Of a stretch of 64,000 bases of DNA, positions 45,049-52,205 are shown piece after piece (position 1 is the first letter of the stretch; each line of letters starts with the position of its first letter). Source of the DNA: Plantactinospora sp. KBS50 (lineage in GTDB: Bacteria > Actinomycetota > Actinomycetes > Mycobacteriales > Micromonosporaceae). A program made the translations under genes and the position numbers. Where the stretch lies: assembly GCF_002285795.1 (NCBI RefSeq), contig NZ_CP022961.1:3476001-3540000 (forward strand), in the 5' to 3' direction. A model generated the notes under the pieces. The model did not search any database. It was not told where the DNA came from and worked only from the letters and a program-made list of their open reading frames with translations.

Positions 45049-45974
45049 GCGGCTTCTCCGGTGTTGAGGTGGCGTTCCAGGCGCTCGCCGGCGAGGGCGA
45101 GTAGTTCCGGAGCTGCCGAGAGGTACCAGTACGTGTCTTTCGGCTGGACGTGCCCCAGGTAGGTCGACAGGCGCGGCAGCATTGCTTGGACGTCGTCGCC
45201 GTTGCGGTAGGCGTCCAGCAGCGTCGCGACGGCGAAGCTGTGCCGGATGTCGTGAACGCGCGGCCGGCATGCCGCCGATCTGGCCGTCACGCCGGCGTTC
45301 TTGGCGATCTGCCGGAACGTTCGGCCCACGTTCGGGCGGTCCATCGGGCCGCCCGAGGACGTGACGAACAACGCCCTGACCGCCGTCGTAGGGACGAACT
45401 GGTCGCGGGCCTGCAGGTAGCGCAGCAGCGCTTCGGTGGTGCTCGGGTGCACGGGCAGCAGCCTGGACTTGCCGAACTTGCCGTCCCGCACGGTCACAAT
45501 CCCCTGTTGCGCGTCGACGTCCTGATCCTGCAGAGCCAGCGCCTCGCCGACGCGCATCCCGGTCACGGCCAACAGTCCGATCAGGGTCGGATAGACCAGG
45601 GCGTGCAGGGGGAACGGAAGTTGCCGGGCTGTCGTCACCAACGCTTCGATCTGAGCGGGTGAGTAGAGGTAGGGGGTTGCCCGGCTGGATCCGTAGCGGA
45701 TGAGTCCGGCCGGAGGTACCTCGTGGTGAGGGTCGCGGGCATGCAGGTAGGCCGCGAACGGGCGAACCGCGTTCAGCCGTAGAGCGTGCCACCAGGGGTC
45801 CCCGGCCGGTGCGGTCGCCCACGCAAGGGCGTGCTCGACGGTGACCGTGTGGGCGCCTTCGCCATGGAGGTAGTCCAGGAACTGTCCGAGGAGCTTTTCC
45901 GCTCGCTCGAGTTTGTAGCCCAAGGCCCGGCGGACGGTCAGGTAGTCAGCGAGGGCCTGTCGCAGGGCGCTCAT
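45045..45974 (-). CDS. Tyrosine recombinase, second of the trio (RitB-like)
   Basis: 309 aa from ATG 45974, overlapping both neighbours by ATGA. Core-binding domain LADYLTVRRALGYKLERAEK, catalytic Arg in TGMRVGEALAL, His-x-x-Arg in VHDIRHSFAV, second His in STYLGHVQ, and Tyr near DTYWYLSAAPEL. It is shorter than the first recombinase and belongs to a visibly different subfamily, as expected for the middle member of RIT trios. Confidence 0.87.
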   Translation of the reverse strand: MSALRQALADYLTVRRALGYKLERAEKLLGQFLDYLHGEGAHTVTVEHALAWATAPAGDPWWHALRLNAVRPFAAYLHARDPHHEVPPAGLIRYGSSRATPYLYSPAQIEALVTTARQLPFPLHALVYPTLIGLLAVTGMRVGEALALQDQDVDAQQGIVTVRDGKFGKSRLLPVHPSTTEALLRYLQARDQFVPTTAVRALFVTSSGGPMDRPNVGRTFRQIAKNAGVTARSAACRPRVHDIRHSFAVATLLDAYRNGDDVQAMLPRLSTYLGHVQPKDTYWYLSAAPELLALAGERLERHLNTGEAA

Positions 45975-47176
45975 GCGGCTGCCTCGGGCGTCGGCCATGG
46001 CCGGGCGACGCGACGCAGTCCCGCGATGTCGACCTTGGCGTAGATGGCTGTCGTCGCCGTGTGCTGGTGGCGCAGCACTTGACCGATCTCGGTGAGCGAA
46101 CCGCCGGCGGCGAGCATGGCGGTCGCGGCGCTGTGCCGCAGCCGGTGTCCGCGGACGATTCCGAGGCCGGCTTTGCGAGCGGCCGCTGCGGCGACGTTGC
46201 TGACCGTGTCGGGGCTCATGGGCCGGTATGGGCCCCGGGCGCAGAGGAACACCTCCCGATGCGCACCCGCCTGTCGGCCGTCCTGCAAGTACGCCACGAT
46301 CGCGCTCCCCGCGTCGCCCGGCAGGGGTAGTCGCTCGTGGCGGCTGCCTTTGCCTGTGATCATGATCTCGCCGCGGCGCCAGTCGATGTGTTCGAGCCGT
46401 AGGCGGGCCACTTCACCGGACCGCAGTCCAAGCCGGGCAAGCAGCGTCAGGATGGCCAGGTTGCGGCGTCCCACTGCCGTGTCCCGGTCGCAGGTCGCGA
46501 GCATGGCGGCAACCTGTTCCGCGGGTAGCGCCTTGGGTAGCCCGGCTAGTCTGCGGCCGCTGGCCGTCGGCACCGCGCTGGTCAGCCCTGCCGAAATGAA
46601 GCCCTCAACATGCAGGAAGCGCAACAGGGAGCGCAGCGCAGTGACCGTCGGTGGCACCGAGGCCGGCCGGACCTGGGATTCCGCGACGATGAAGGTAGTC
46701 ACGTCCTCAGCGGTCATCGACGGTAGATCCAGGCTCCCGTGCTCCGTCAGGCCCACCAGGAACGGGCGCATGAGCTGCACCCGCAACGAGACCGTCGGCT
46801 GCGCCAGGCCCTGTTCCTTGGTCAGATAGCCGGCGAACCGGAGGAGCAGTGCATCGACCTCGCCGGCCGGCACCTGCTCGGGCGACCCGATCACACCGAC
46901 GTCGCGCAGGTAAGCCAGCAATGACGCGAACGAGCCCACCCGCAACCGCGTCTGATGGCCCGTTGCGTGACGTTCAACCAGGAATTCTTCGATCACTCCT
47001 TCGCTCAGTACGTCGGCCCCAAGTGAGTGGGCCTCCAACCAGCGACTCAGCTGTCCCACGTACTGGCGGTAAAGCGTCACGGTCCTCGCCGCGTAGCCCT
47101 CGGCGGTCAACACCGCCGCGAAGCCGTCAACGTACGGCGTCAGCGGCCCGGGCATCGGTACGGCAGCACTCGACAC
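45971..47176 (-). CDS. Tyrosine recombinase, first of the trio (RitA-like)
   Basis: 401 aa. GTG at 47176 is chosen for the strong GGGAGGAG ribosome site; the longer frame reaches into the element end. N-terminal domains (YVDGFAAVLTAEGYAARTVTLY, then a second SAM-like segment) precede the catalytic core: Arg in LGLRSGEVARLRL, His-x-x-Arg in GHRLRHSAATAML, His in QVLRHQHTATT, and Tyr in TAIYAKVD. First gene of the trio, reading away from the right end 128 bp distant. Order and sizes (401, 309, 329 aa) fit RIT elements. Confidence 0.88.
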   Translation of the reverse strand: MSSAAVPMPGPLTPYVDGFAAVLTAEGYAARTVTLYRQYVGQLSRWLEAHSLGADVLSEGVIEEFLVERHATGHQTRLRVGSFASLLAYLRDVGVIGSPEQVPAGEVDALLLRFAGYLTKEQGLAQPTVSLRVQLMRPFLVGLTEHGSLDLPSMTAEDVTTFIVAESQVRPASVPPTVTALRSLLRFLHVEGFISAGLTSAVPTASGRRLAGLPKALPAEQVAAMLATCDRDTAVGRRNLAILTLLARLGLRSGEVARLRLEHIDWRRGEIMITGKGSRHERLPLPGDAGSAIVAYLQDGRQAGAHREVFLCARGPYRPMSPDTVSNVAAAAARKAGLGIVRGHRLRHSAATAMLAAGGSLTEIGQVLRHQHTATTAIYAKVDIAGLRRVARPWPTPEAAA

Positions 47177-47231
47177 GTTCAGTCTCCTCCCTCGTCGTCG
47201 ACAGGAGGAGGCAACCGCGCCCGATAATGGG

Positions 47232-47317
47232 CTTATGCCGACATGTGAACCATCGAACATCAGGAATATGCGGCTACCCGCTGGTCAGTTCGGCATAACA
47301 GCCAGGTCCGCATAAGT
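47232..47317. repeat. Right end of the element: inverted terminal motifs
   Basis: Outer motif TCCGCATAAG (47307-47316) and inner TCGGCATAAC (47290-47299) are, read inward on the minus strand, CTTATGCGGA then GTTATGCCGA, with the same spacing as the two inner motifs of the left end. A further CTTATGCCGA lies at 47232-47241. The left-end palindrome has no counterpart here. Confidence 0.8.
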
Positions 47318-47489
47318 CCCGGTGCAGGGCGTCCATCGCGGCGAGCCGGTCCAGCCGGCGGTTCCGCGGCGCCCGGTCGGGTTCCGGCAGCCAGACCAGG
47401 GGCCGGCCCGTCCCGGACACGTCGTGGATCCGCTCGGCCCGGGCGGGTGCCAGGTCGGCGAGCGCGGCCAGGATCCTGCCGATCTCCAT
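47318..47489 (-). pseudogene. SF1 helicase gene, N-terminal 58 residues (split from 27412-30140)
   Basis: ATG 47489 opens MEIGRILAALADLAPARA and runs through LDRLAAMDALHRD, after which the frame enters the element end (LCGPGCYAELTSG, then stop at 47274). The last host codon GAC (47316-47318) continues as GAC-GAA-CGC at 30138-30133, giving ALHRDERILRRG across the join. The gene is thus the original 5' end of the helicase. AT-richer bases just upstream (near 47500) may be its promoter. Confidence 0.8.
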
Positions 47490-47543
47490 CGTCCGCAGAT
47501 TGTAGGGAACGGCCGCCGCTCCGCCACCCGCGCGGCGCGGACC

Positions 47544-48854
47544 TCAGCGCCGCCGGAACAGGGCGGCCAGATCCACCGCGTCGGCCATCGCCGCGCAGCC
47601 GGCGTCGTTGGGGTGCAGGTGGTCGCCGCTGTCGTAGGCCGGCAGCAGGGTCTCCGGGTCGGCCGGGTCGCCGAGCACCCGGGCGAAGTCGACCACCCCG
47701 TCGGCCTCCCGGTGGGTCCGGATCCAGTCGTTGACCTCCCGCCAGATCGCCCGCTGCTGCGGGGTGTCCATGAAGGACCCGCCGAGCGGCGGCACGGTAC
47801 CCAGGAAGATCGGCAGACCCTGCGCGTGGGTCTGCGCGACGACCTGCCGGTAGCCGTCGATGATGTCGGCCGCCGGCGCGCTGAAGCCGATGTCGTTGGT
47901 CCCCTCCAGCATGATCACCGCCCGCACGCCGGTCTGCGCGTAGACGTCCCGCTCCAGTCGCGCCAGCGCCGGCACGCCCCAGTACGCCCCGTCGTCGCGC
48001 GGGGCCAGCAGCCGGTTCCCGCCGAGGCCCTCGTTCACCACCGAGAGCGTGGGGCCGGGTCGCCCGTCCAGGCGCCGGGCCAGGTAGTCGGGCCAGCGGT
48101 GGTTGGCGTTGCCGGTGGTGTTGGCGGTGTCGGTGATCGAGTCGCCGAGCGCCACCACCGAGCCGATCCGGTCGGTGCCGCGCACGTCCACCCCGTCGAC
48201 AAGCATCCAGCAGGGCGTGTCGGCGTACCCGTCGGCGCCGGCCGCGAGCGCCCGGTCGCCGGCGGCCAGGTAGTTGCCCTGGGCCGTGAACGGGTGGTTG
48301 GTCACCGGCCCGGTCGGGTCCGGCACGTGCACCGACACCAGCAGGGTGGACAGCGCGGCCACGGACAGCCGTACCGGGTCGCTCAGCGCCCGGCCACCGG
48401 CGGCGACGGTCACGGTGGGCCTGCCGGCGAAGGTCAGTTCCCGGACCGTGCCGGCCCGGGCCGCGGCGCCGTCACCCTGCACCGCCACGGACGCGTGGTC
48501 CACCTTCAGCGGGGTCTCGCCGAAGGTGTTGGTGATCCGTACCCGGACCGCGGAGCCGCCGGCGGTGACGAAGGCGACGTTGCGCACGGTCTGGTCGGCC
48601 AGGCCGGCCCCGGCCGGGCAGTCCGACCAGGGGATGTCGCTGCCCACCACCGGGCTGGGTGCCCAGGCCGCGACCCAGGTGCCGGCACCGGGGGCGGATC
48701 CGCCGGGCGGGGAGCCGGCCGGCGGGGAGCCGGACGCGGACCGCACCAGCGCGCCGCCGGCCAGCACCAGCGCCACCGCGGCGGCCACCGCCACCGGGCC
48801 GAGCCGGCGCCGCGGTGCGGTCGTCGGGAACCGTACGTCGGGGTACGCACTCAC
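47544..48854 (-). CDS. Secreted or membrane-anchored SGNH/GDSL hydrolase
   Basis: 436 aa, GTG at 48854 with AGGAGA upstream, 9 nt after the previous SGNH gene stop. One N-terminal hydrophobic segment (PVAVAAAVALVLAGGALV) acts as signal or anchor, then a Gly/Pro/Ser-rich stretch. A beta-rich domain (WVAAWAPSP, VRVRITNTFGETPLKV) precedes the SGNH domain: SVVALGDSITDT (nucleophile Ser), EGLGGNRL (Gly), MLEGTNDIG (Asn), and SGDHLHPNDAG (Asp and His). All four blocks are intact. Such enzymes hydrolyse esters, often acetyl groups of polysaccharides or rhamnogalacturonan. Same architecture as its neighbour. Confidence 0.85.
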   Translation of the reverse strand: MSAYPDVRFPTTAPRRRLGPVAVAAAVALVLAGGALVRSASGSPPAGSPPGGSAPGAGTWVAAWAPSPVVGSDIPWSDCPAGAGLADQTVRNVAFVTAGGSAVRVRITNTFGETPLKVDHASVAVQGDGAAARAGTVRELTFAGRPTVTVAAGGRALSDPVRLSVAALSTLLVSVHVPDPTGPVTNHPFTAQGNYLAAGDRALAAGADGYADTPCWMLVDGVDVRGTDRIGSVVALGDSITDTANTTGNANHRWPDYLARRLDGRPGPTLSVVNEGLGGNRLLAPRDDGAYWGVPALARLERDVYAQTGVRAVIMLEGTNDIGFSAPAADIIDGYRQVVAQTHAQGLPIFLGTVPPLGGSFMDTPQQRAIWREVNDWIRTHREADGVVDFARVLGDPADPETLLPAYDSGDHLHPNDAGCAAMADAVDLAALFRRR

Positions 48855-48863
48855 ACGGGTCTC

Positions 48864-50294
48864 CTAGAGTTGGTCGAGGTCGACGGCCGCCGCCATCGCC
48901 GCGTAACCGGCGTCGTCGGGGTGCAGGTGGTCGCCGCTGTCGTAGGCCGGCAGCAGCCGCTGCGGCGCCGCCGGATCGCGCACCACGCGGTCGAAGTCGA
49001 CCACCGCGTCGAATGCCGGATCGCCGCGGAGGGCGTCGTTGACGGCCACCCGGACGACCTCCAGTTCCGGGGTGTAGTCGGGCCAGCCCTCGAACGGGGT
49101 CATCGTGCCGATGATCACCCGCAGGCCGTGCCGGTGGGCACGGTGGGCGATCTCCCGCAGCGCGGCGACGATCCGGTCCGGGTCGGTCTGGTGCGGCTCC
49201 TGCTGGATGTCGTTGATGCCCTCCAGCACCAGCAGGCTGCGCGCTCCGGTCCGGGACAGCGCGTCGGTGTCGAGCCGCTCGGTGGCGCTCGGCCCGAACG
49301 CGTCGTACATGCCCGGCAGCAGCAGCCTGTTGCCGCTGATCCCGGCGTTCTGCACGGCCATCCGCCGGCCCGGCGGCTGGCGCAGCAGCCGCTGCGCCAG
49401 GAAGTCCGGGTACCGGTGGTCGGCGCCGTAGCTGGACATGTAGCCGTCGGTGATGGAGTCGCCGAACGCCACCACCGCGCCGCGGATGCCGGTGGCGAGG
49501 ACGTCGACGCCGGTGGCGAAGAACCAGGTCGAGGTCTCCCCGGTGAACGGCTGGCCGTCCGGGTCCGCCGGATCGGCCGGGTCCGCCGCGTGGTCGCCAC
49601 CGGGAGCGAGGTACGAGGTGCGCATCGCCAACTGGTGCTGGGTGGCCGGGCCGGCCTGCCGCTGGACGAACACGCTGACCAGCAGGTCGGCCCGGTCCGG
49701 CACGGTCAGCGGGACCGGGTCGCTGAGCACGTCGTGGCCGGCCGGTACGCGCACCGGGACCCGTCCGTGGAAGGTGACCGTGCGCATGCTGCCGGGCCGG
49801 GCCGCGGGTCCGTCCCCGGACACCGCGCGGGCCACGGTCACCCGGCCCAGCAGCAGCGGGCCGGTACCGAAGCGGTTGGACAGCCGGACGCGTACCGCGG
49901 TGCCGCCGACGCTGATCCGCAGCACGTTCCGGGCGGTGACCCCGGTGAGGTCGTCGGTCGCGTCCAGGGTGCCGGGGCCCTCCCAGGTGCCCACCCAGCC
50001 GGCGTTCGGCGGCGCCGGCCGGGCGCCGGGGCCGGGGGCGGCGCCGCCGGAGCCGGCGACGCCCGGGCCGGCAACACCGTGGACGGCCGCGCCGGACACA
50101 GCGGAGGCGGGGACCGCGGCGGGCGGTGCGGCGGCGGGTGGTGGTGCGGCGGCGGCCGGCAGGCCGCCGAGCAGGACCGCGAGGGCGCTCAGCAACGCGA
50201 CCAGGCCGGGTTTGCCGAGCCCCGGCCGAGCCGGGCCGACGGCCGGGCGGCCCGATCGGTGGATGACGCCGTCTGGACCGACCTCAGCCGTCAC
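48864..50294 (-). CDS. Secreted SGNH/GDSL hydrolase, paralogue of the downstream gene
   Basis: 476 aa, GTG at 50294 with GAGGAG upstream. Signal-like segment LVALLSALAVLLGGLPAAAA, then an Ala/Pro-rich spacer of about 45 residues, a beta-rich domain (VGTWEGPGTL, VRVRLSNRFGTGPLLL) and an SGNH domain: AVVAFGDSITDG, NAGISGNRLL, VLEGINDIQ, SGDHLHPDDAGY. Catalytic residues are intact. It forms a two-gene operon with its paralogue, probably by tandem duplication. Natural substrate unknown; extracellular ester cleavage on polysaccharides is the likely role. Confidence 0.85.
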   Translation of the reverse strand: MTAEVGPDGVIHRSGRPAVGPARPGLGKPGLVALLSALAVLLGGLPAAAAPPPAAAPPAAVPASAVSGAAVHGVAGPGVAGSGGAAPGPGARPAPPNAGWVGTWEGPGTLDATDDLTGVTARNVLRISVGGTAVRVRLSNRFGTGPLLLGRVTVARAVSGDGPAARPGSMRTVTFHGRVPVRVPAGHDVLSDPVPLTVPDRADLLVSVFVQRQAGPATQHQLAMRTSYLAPGGDHAADPADPADPDGQPFTGETSTWFFATGVDVLATGIRGAVVAFGDSITDGYMSSYGADHRYPDFLAQRLLRQPPGRRMAVQNAGISGNRLLLPGMYDAFGPSATERLDTDALSRTGARSLLVLEGINDIQQEPHQTDPDRIVAALREIAHRAHRHGLRVIIGTMTPFEGWPDYTPELEVVRVAVNDALRGDPAFDAVVDFDRVVRDPAAPQRLLPAYDSGDHLHPDDAGYAAMAAAVDLDQL

Positions 50295-50379
50295 GGTTGC
50301 TCCTCACGACTCCGAGTTTATCAACCCATATCTATATAGTCGGGTATCGCTCCCATGGCAACCGCCTTCCCGGACCGGC
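50295..50379 (-). promoter_or_regulatory. AT-rich promoter region of the SGNH operon
   Basis: An unusually AT-rich island (minus strand ACTATATAGATATGGGT, about 50324-50340) stands out in very GC-rich DNA, flanked by ACCC and GGGT halves. It lies about 30-45 nt upstream of the SGNH start and is likely its -10 region and possibly an operator. Confidence 0.5.
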
Positions 50380-51367
50380 TCACCGACCGGGACCGGCCAC
50401 GAAGTCCACCACCGCGGCGATCACCTCCGGGTCGCGCAACAACCGGTGATGGCCGAGCCCGTCGGTCGCCCGCAGGGTCGCCCCGGTCCAGGCGGCGGCG
50501 ATCGCGACGCCGTCGCCGTACGGCACCGCGGCGTCGTCCCGGTCGTGCACGACCAGCGCCGGGCACCGCAACGGCCCGGCCGATCTCGGGTACGTCGAAG
50601 TGGCGCATGGGTGCGCCGACCCGGCGCTCCACCCGCACGGTCAGCCGGCACAGGATCCGCCGGCCGAAGCCGAGCGCGCCGCGCAGTTGCTCAGCGTACG
50701 ACGCCGGGCTGGCCATCGGGGCCAGCAGCACCACCCGGTCGGCGGGCAGGCCGTCGCAGAGCGCCACCGCCGCGGCGGTCGCGCCGAGCGAGTGGGCCAC
50801 CACCGCGTGCGGCCGGCCGTGCATCTGCGCCACGGCGGCCAGGCTGGCGGCGAACTCCGGGATGGACGATGAGCGCGGCCCGTACCGGCCCGGGGCCGAG
50901 CGCCCGTGGCTGGGCGCGTCGAACGCCACCACCCGGTGCCCCCGCTCGACCAGCGGAGTCACCAGCGACGCCAACTGCCGGGACCGGCCGGCCCAGCCGT
51001 GCAGCAGGTACACCACCGGGCCGCTCCCCCAGGACTCCCCGACCACCCGGTGACCGTCGACGGCGACCGCGAACGGCCGGCCGGCCGGCGCCGGCGACGC
51101 CGGCTGCGAACCTGCCGGCGTCACCGGTGAGGTCCCCGGCCCACCCGGGACGCTGGGCCGCGCGGGCGGGCGGACGCTGCGCCGCGGTCGCGCCGTCGGG
51201 TCCGGCAGGGTGAACCAGATGCGTTCGGCCCAGCGGGCGCCGACGGCGGGCGCCAGGACCTCCAGGATCCGGAAGGCAGCCCGGATCGGCGCCGGGGCCG
51301 CCGGCAGGATAAGACGACCGTTCGTGCTTTTCTGCGCTCGATCCGGTGCGCTGGTGGTGGACGACAT
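50380..51367 (-). CDS. Alpha/beta hydrolase, frameshifted near 50573
   Basis: ATG 51367 (MSSTTSAPDRAQ), 48 nt after the TetR-type gene. After a variable, proline-rich N-terminus the fold is clear: VVYLLHGWAGRSRQLASLV (oxyanion strand), VVAFDAPSHGRS, nucleophile elbow VVAHSLGATAAAVAL, then FDVPEIGRA. There the frame shifts; the missing end is in another frame: RCPALVVHDRDDAAVPYGDG (acid residue) and GLGHHRLLRDPEVIAAVVDFVAG (catalytic His), stopping at 50380. Joined length is about 328 aa. The single frame change may be a sequencing error. Probable esterase regulated by the adjacent TetR protein. Confidence 0.7.
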
Positions 51368-51414
51368 GGGACGGGACCCCCTCCGGGTCGGGCTACGGAA
51401 CCGGTGGTGCGCGG

Positions 51415-52035
51415 TCAGCGGGCGGCGGGGGCGGCCCGGCCGTCCTCGGCAGGACCCGGGCGCGCGCCGTCGAGCAGCGCCCCGAAGGCCCGCCGGGCGC
51501 GCGACTCGGCCCGCTCGTCGCCGAACAGCCGGCAGAGGTGGTGGAACGCCAGCAGTACGCCGTCGAAGTCCTGGGCGAACTGATCGGGGTCGGCATCCGG
51601 CCGGAAGTGCCCCTCGGCGATGCCGGTGCGGAAGATCGTGGCGATCATGTCGAGCATGTCCCGCTGGTCCCGGACCAGCCGGTCGCGGACCGGACCCGGC
51701 TGGTCGTCGAACTCCACGGCGGCGGCGATGAACGGGCAGCCGCCCGGCGCCGCCGCCCAGACCAGCCACCGCTCGAACAGCTCACGCAGCCGCGGCTCGC
51801 CGCGGGGCGCGCGGATCGCGGGCCGGGCGACGGTGTCCTCGAAGGCCGTCCGGGCATGTTCGAGGACGCTCACCTGCAACCCCTCCTTCGAGCGGAAGTG
51901 CGCGAACAGCCCGCTCTTGGACATCCGCATCTGCTCGGCGAGGGACCCGATGGTCAGGCCGCCCAGCCCCACCCGGCGGCCCACCTCCACCGCCTGATCG
52001 AGCACCGCCTGCCGGGTCTGGTCACCCTTTCCCAC
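51415..52035 (-). CDS. TetR-family transcriptional regulator
   Basis: 206 aa, GTG at 52035. The N-terminal helix-turn-helix is DQAVEVGRRVGLGGLTIGSLAEQMRMSKSGLFAHFRSKEGL, a canonical TetR DNA-binding domain, with a C-terminal ligand domain (MLDMIATIFRTGIAEGHFRPDADPDQFAQ) of the TetR_C_16-like type. It is followed 47 nt later by the alpha/beta hydrolase gene, which it most likely controls, and is divergent from the pyruvate formate-lyase gene, a second possible target. Confidence 0.88.
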   Translation of the reverse strand: MGKGDQTRQAVLDQAVEVGRRVGLGGLTIGSLAEQMRMSKSGLFAHFRSKEGLQVSVLEHARTAFEDTVARPAIRAPRGEPRLRELFERWLVWAAAPGGCPFIAAAVEFDDQPGPVRDRLVRDQRDMLDMIATIFRTGIAEGHFRPDADPDQFAQDFDGVLLAFHHLCRLFGDERAESRARRAFGALLDGARPGPAEDGRAAPAAR

Positions 52036-52205
52036 CCCGAGATAAAAGCACGCCCGTTCGATTGAGGCAAGACCCCGGACCGGGACGACGGACCGGGACG
52101 CCGGACCGGCGCGACGGACCGGGCGACCCGGGCCGTCGGGACGTTCGCCCCTGATCGACCGCCCGGCCGGCTCCGCACGCTGGAAGTGTGGCTAGGGAGG
52201 GCGAC

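Larger units (their letters stand above)
30141..47317. mobile_element. RIT (recombinase-in-trio) element with a biosynthetic cargo, inserted in a helicase gene
   Basis: The element carries three overlapping tyrosine recombinase genes at its right end and is bounded by related inverted sequences: ACTTATGCGGATCT at 30166-30179 and its near complement at 47304-47317, each followed inward by a TTATGYCGA block. The host gene reads through when it is removed (LAAMDALHRD from 47318-47489 joins DERILRRGIAF at 30138). Flanks share GTCGC (30136-30140) and GTCCC (47316-47320), resembling the short non-identical overlap of tyrosine-recombinase transposons. DNA inside is visibly less GC-rich than the flanks. 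Known RIT elements are about 3.5 kb without passengers; this one has about 12 kb of cargo genes plus a 1.5-kb gene-poor left arm. It could also be classed as a Tn554-like transposon, but there the third gene is not a recombinase. Confidence 0.85.

Noticed and set aside
44059-47176. Trio considered as phage or ICE integrases
   Set aside because: No phage, relaxase, coupling or mating genes, no tRNA target; three consecutive overlapping recombinases are the RIT arrangement.
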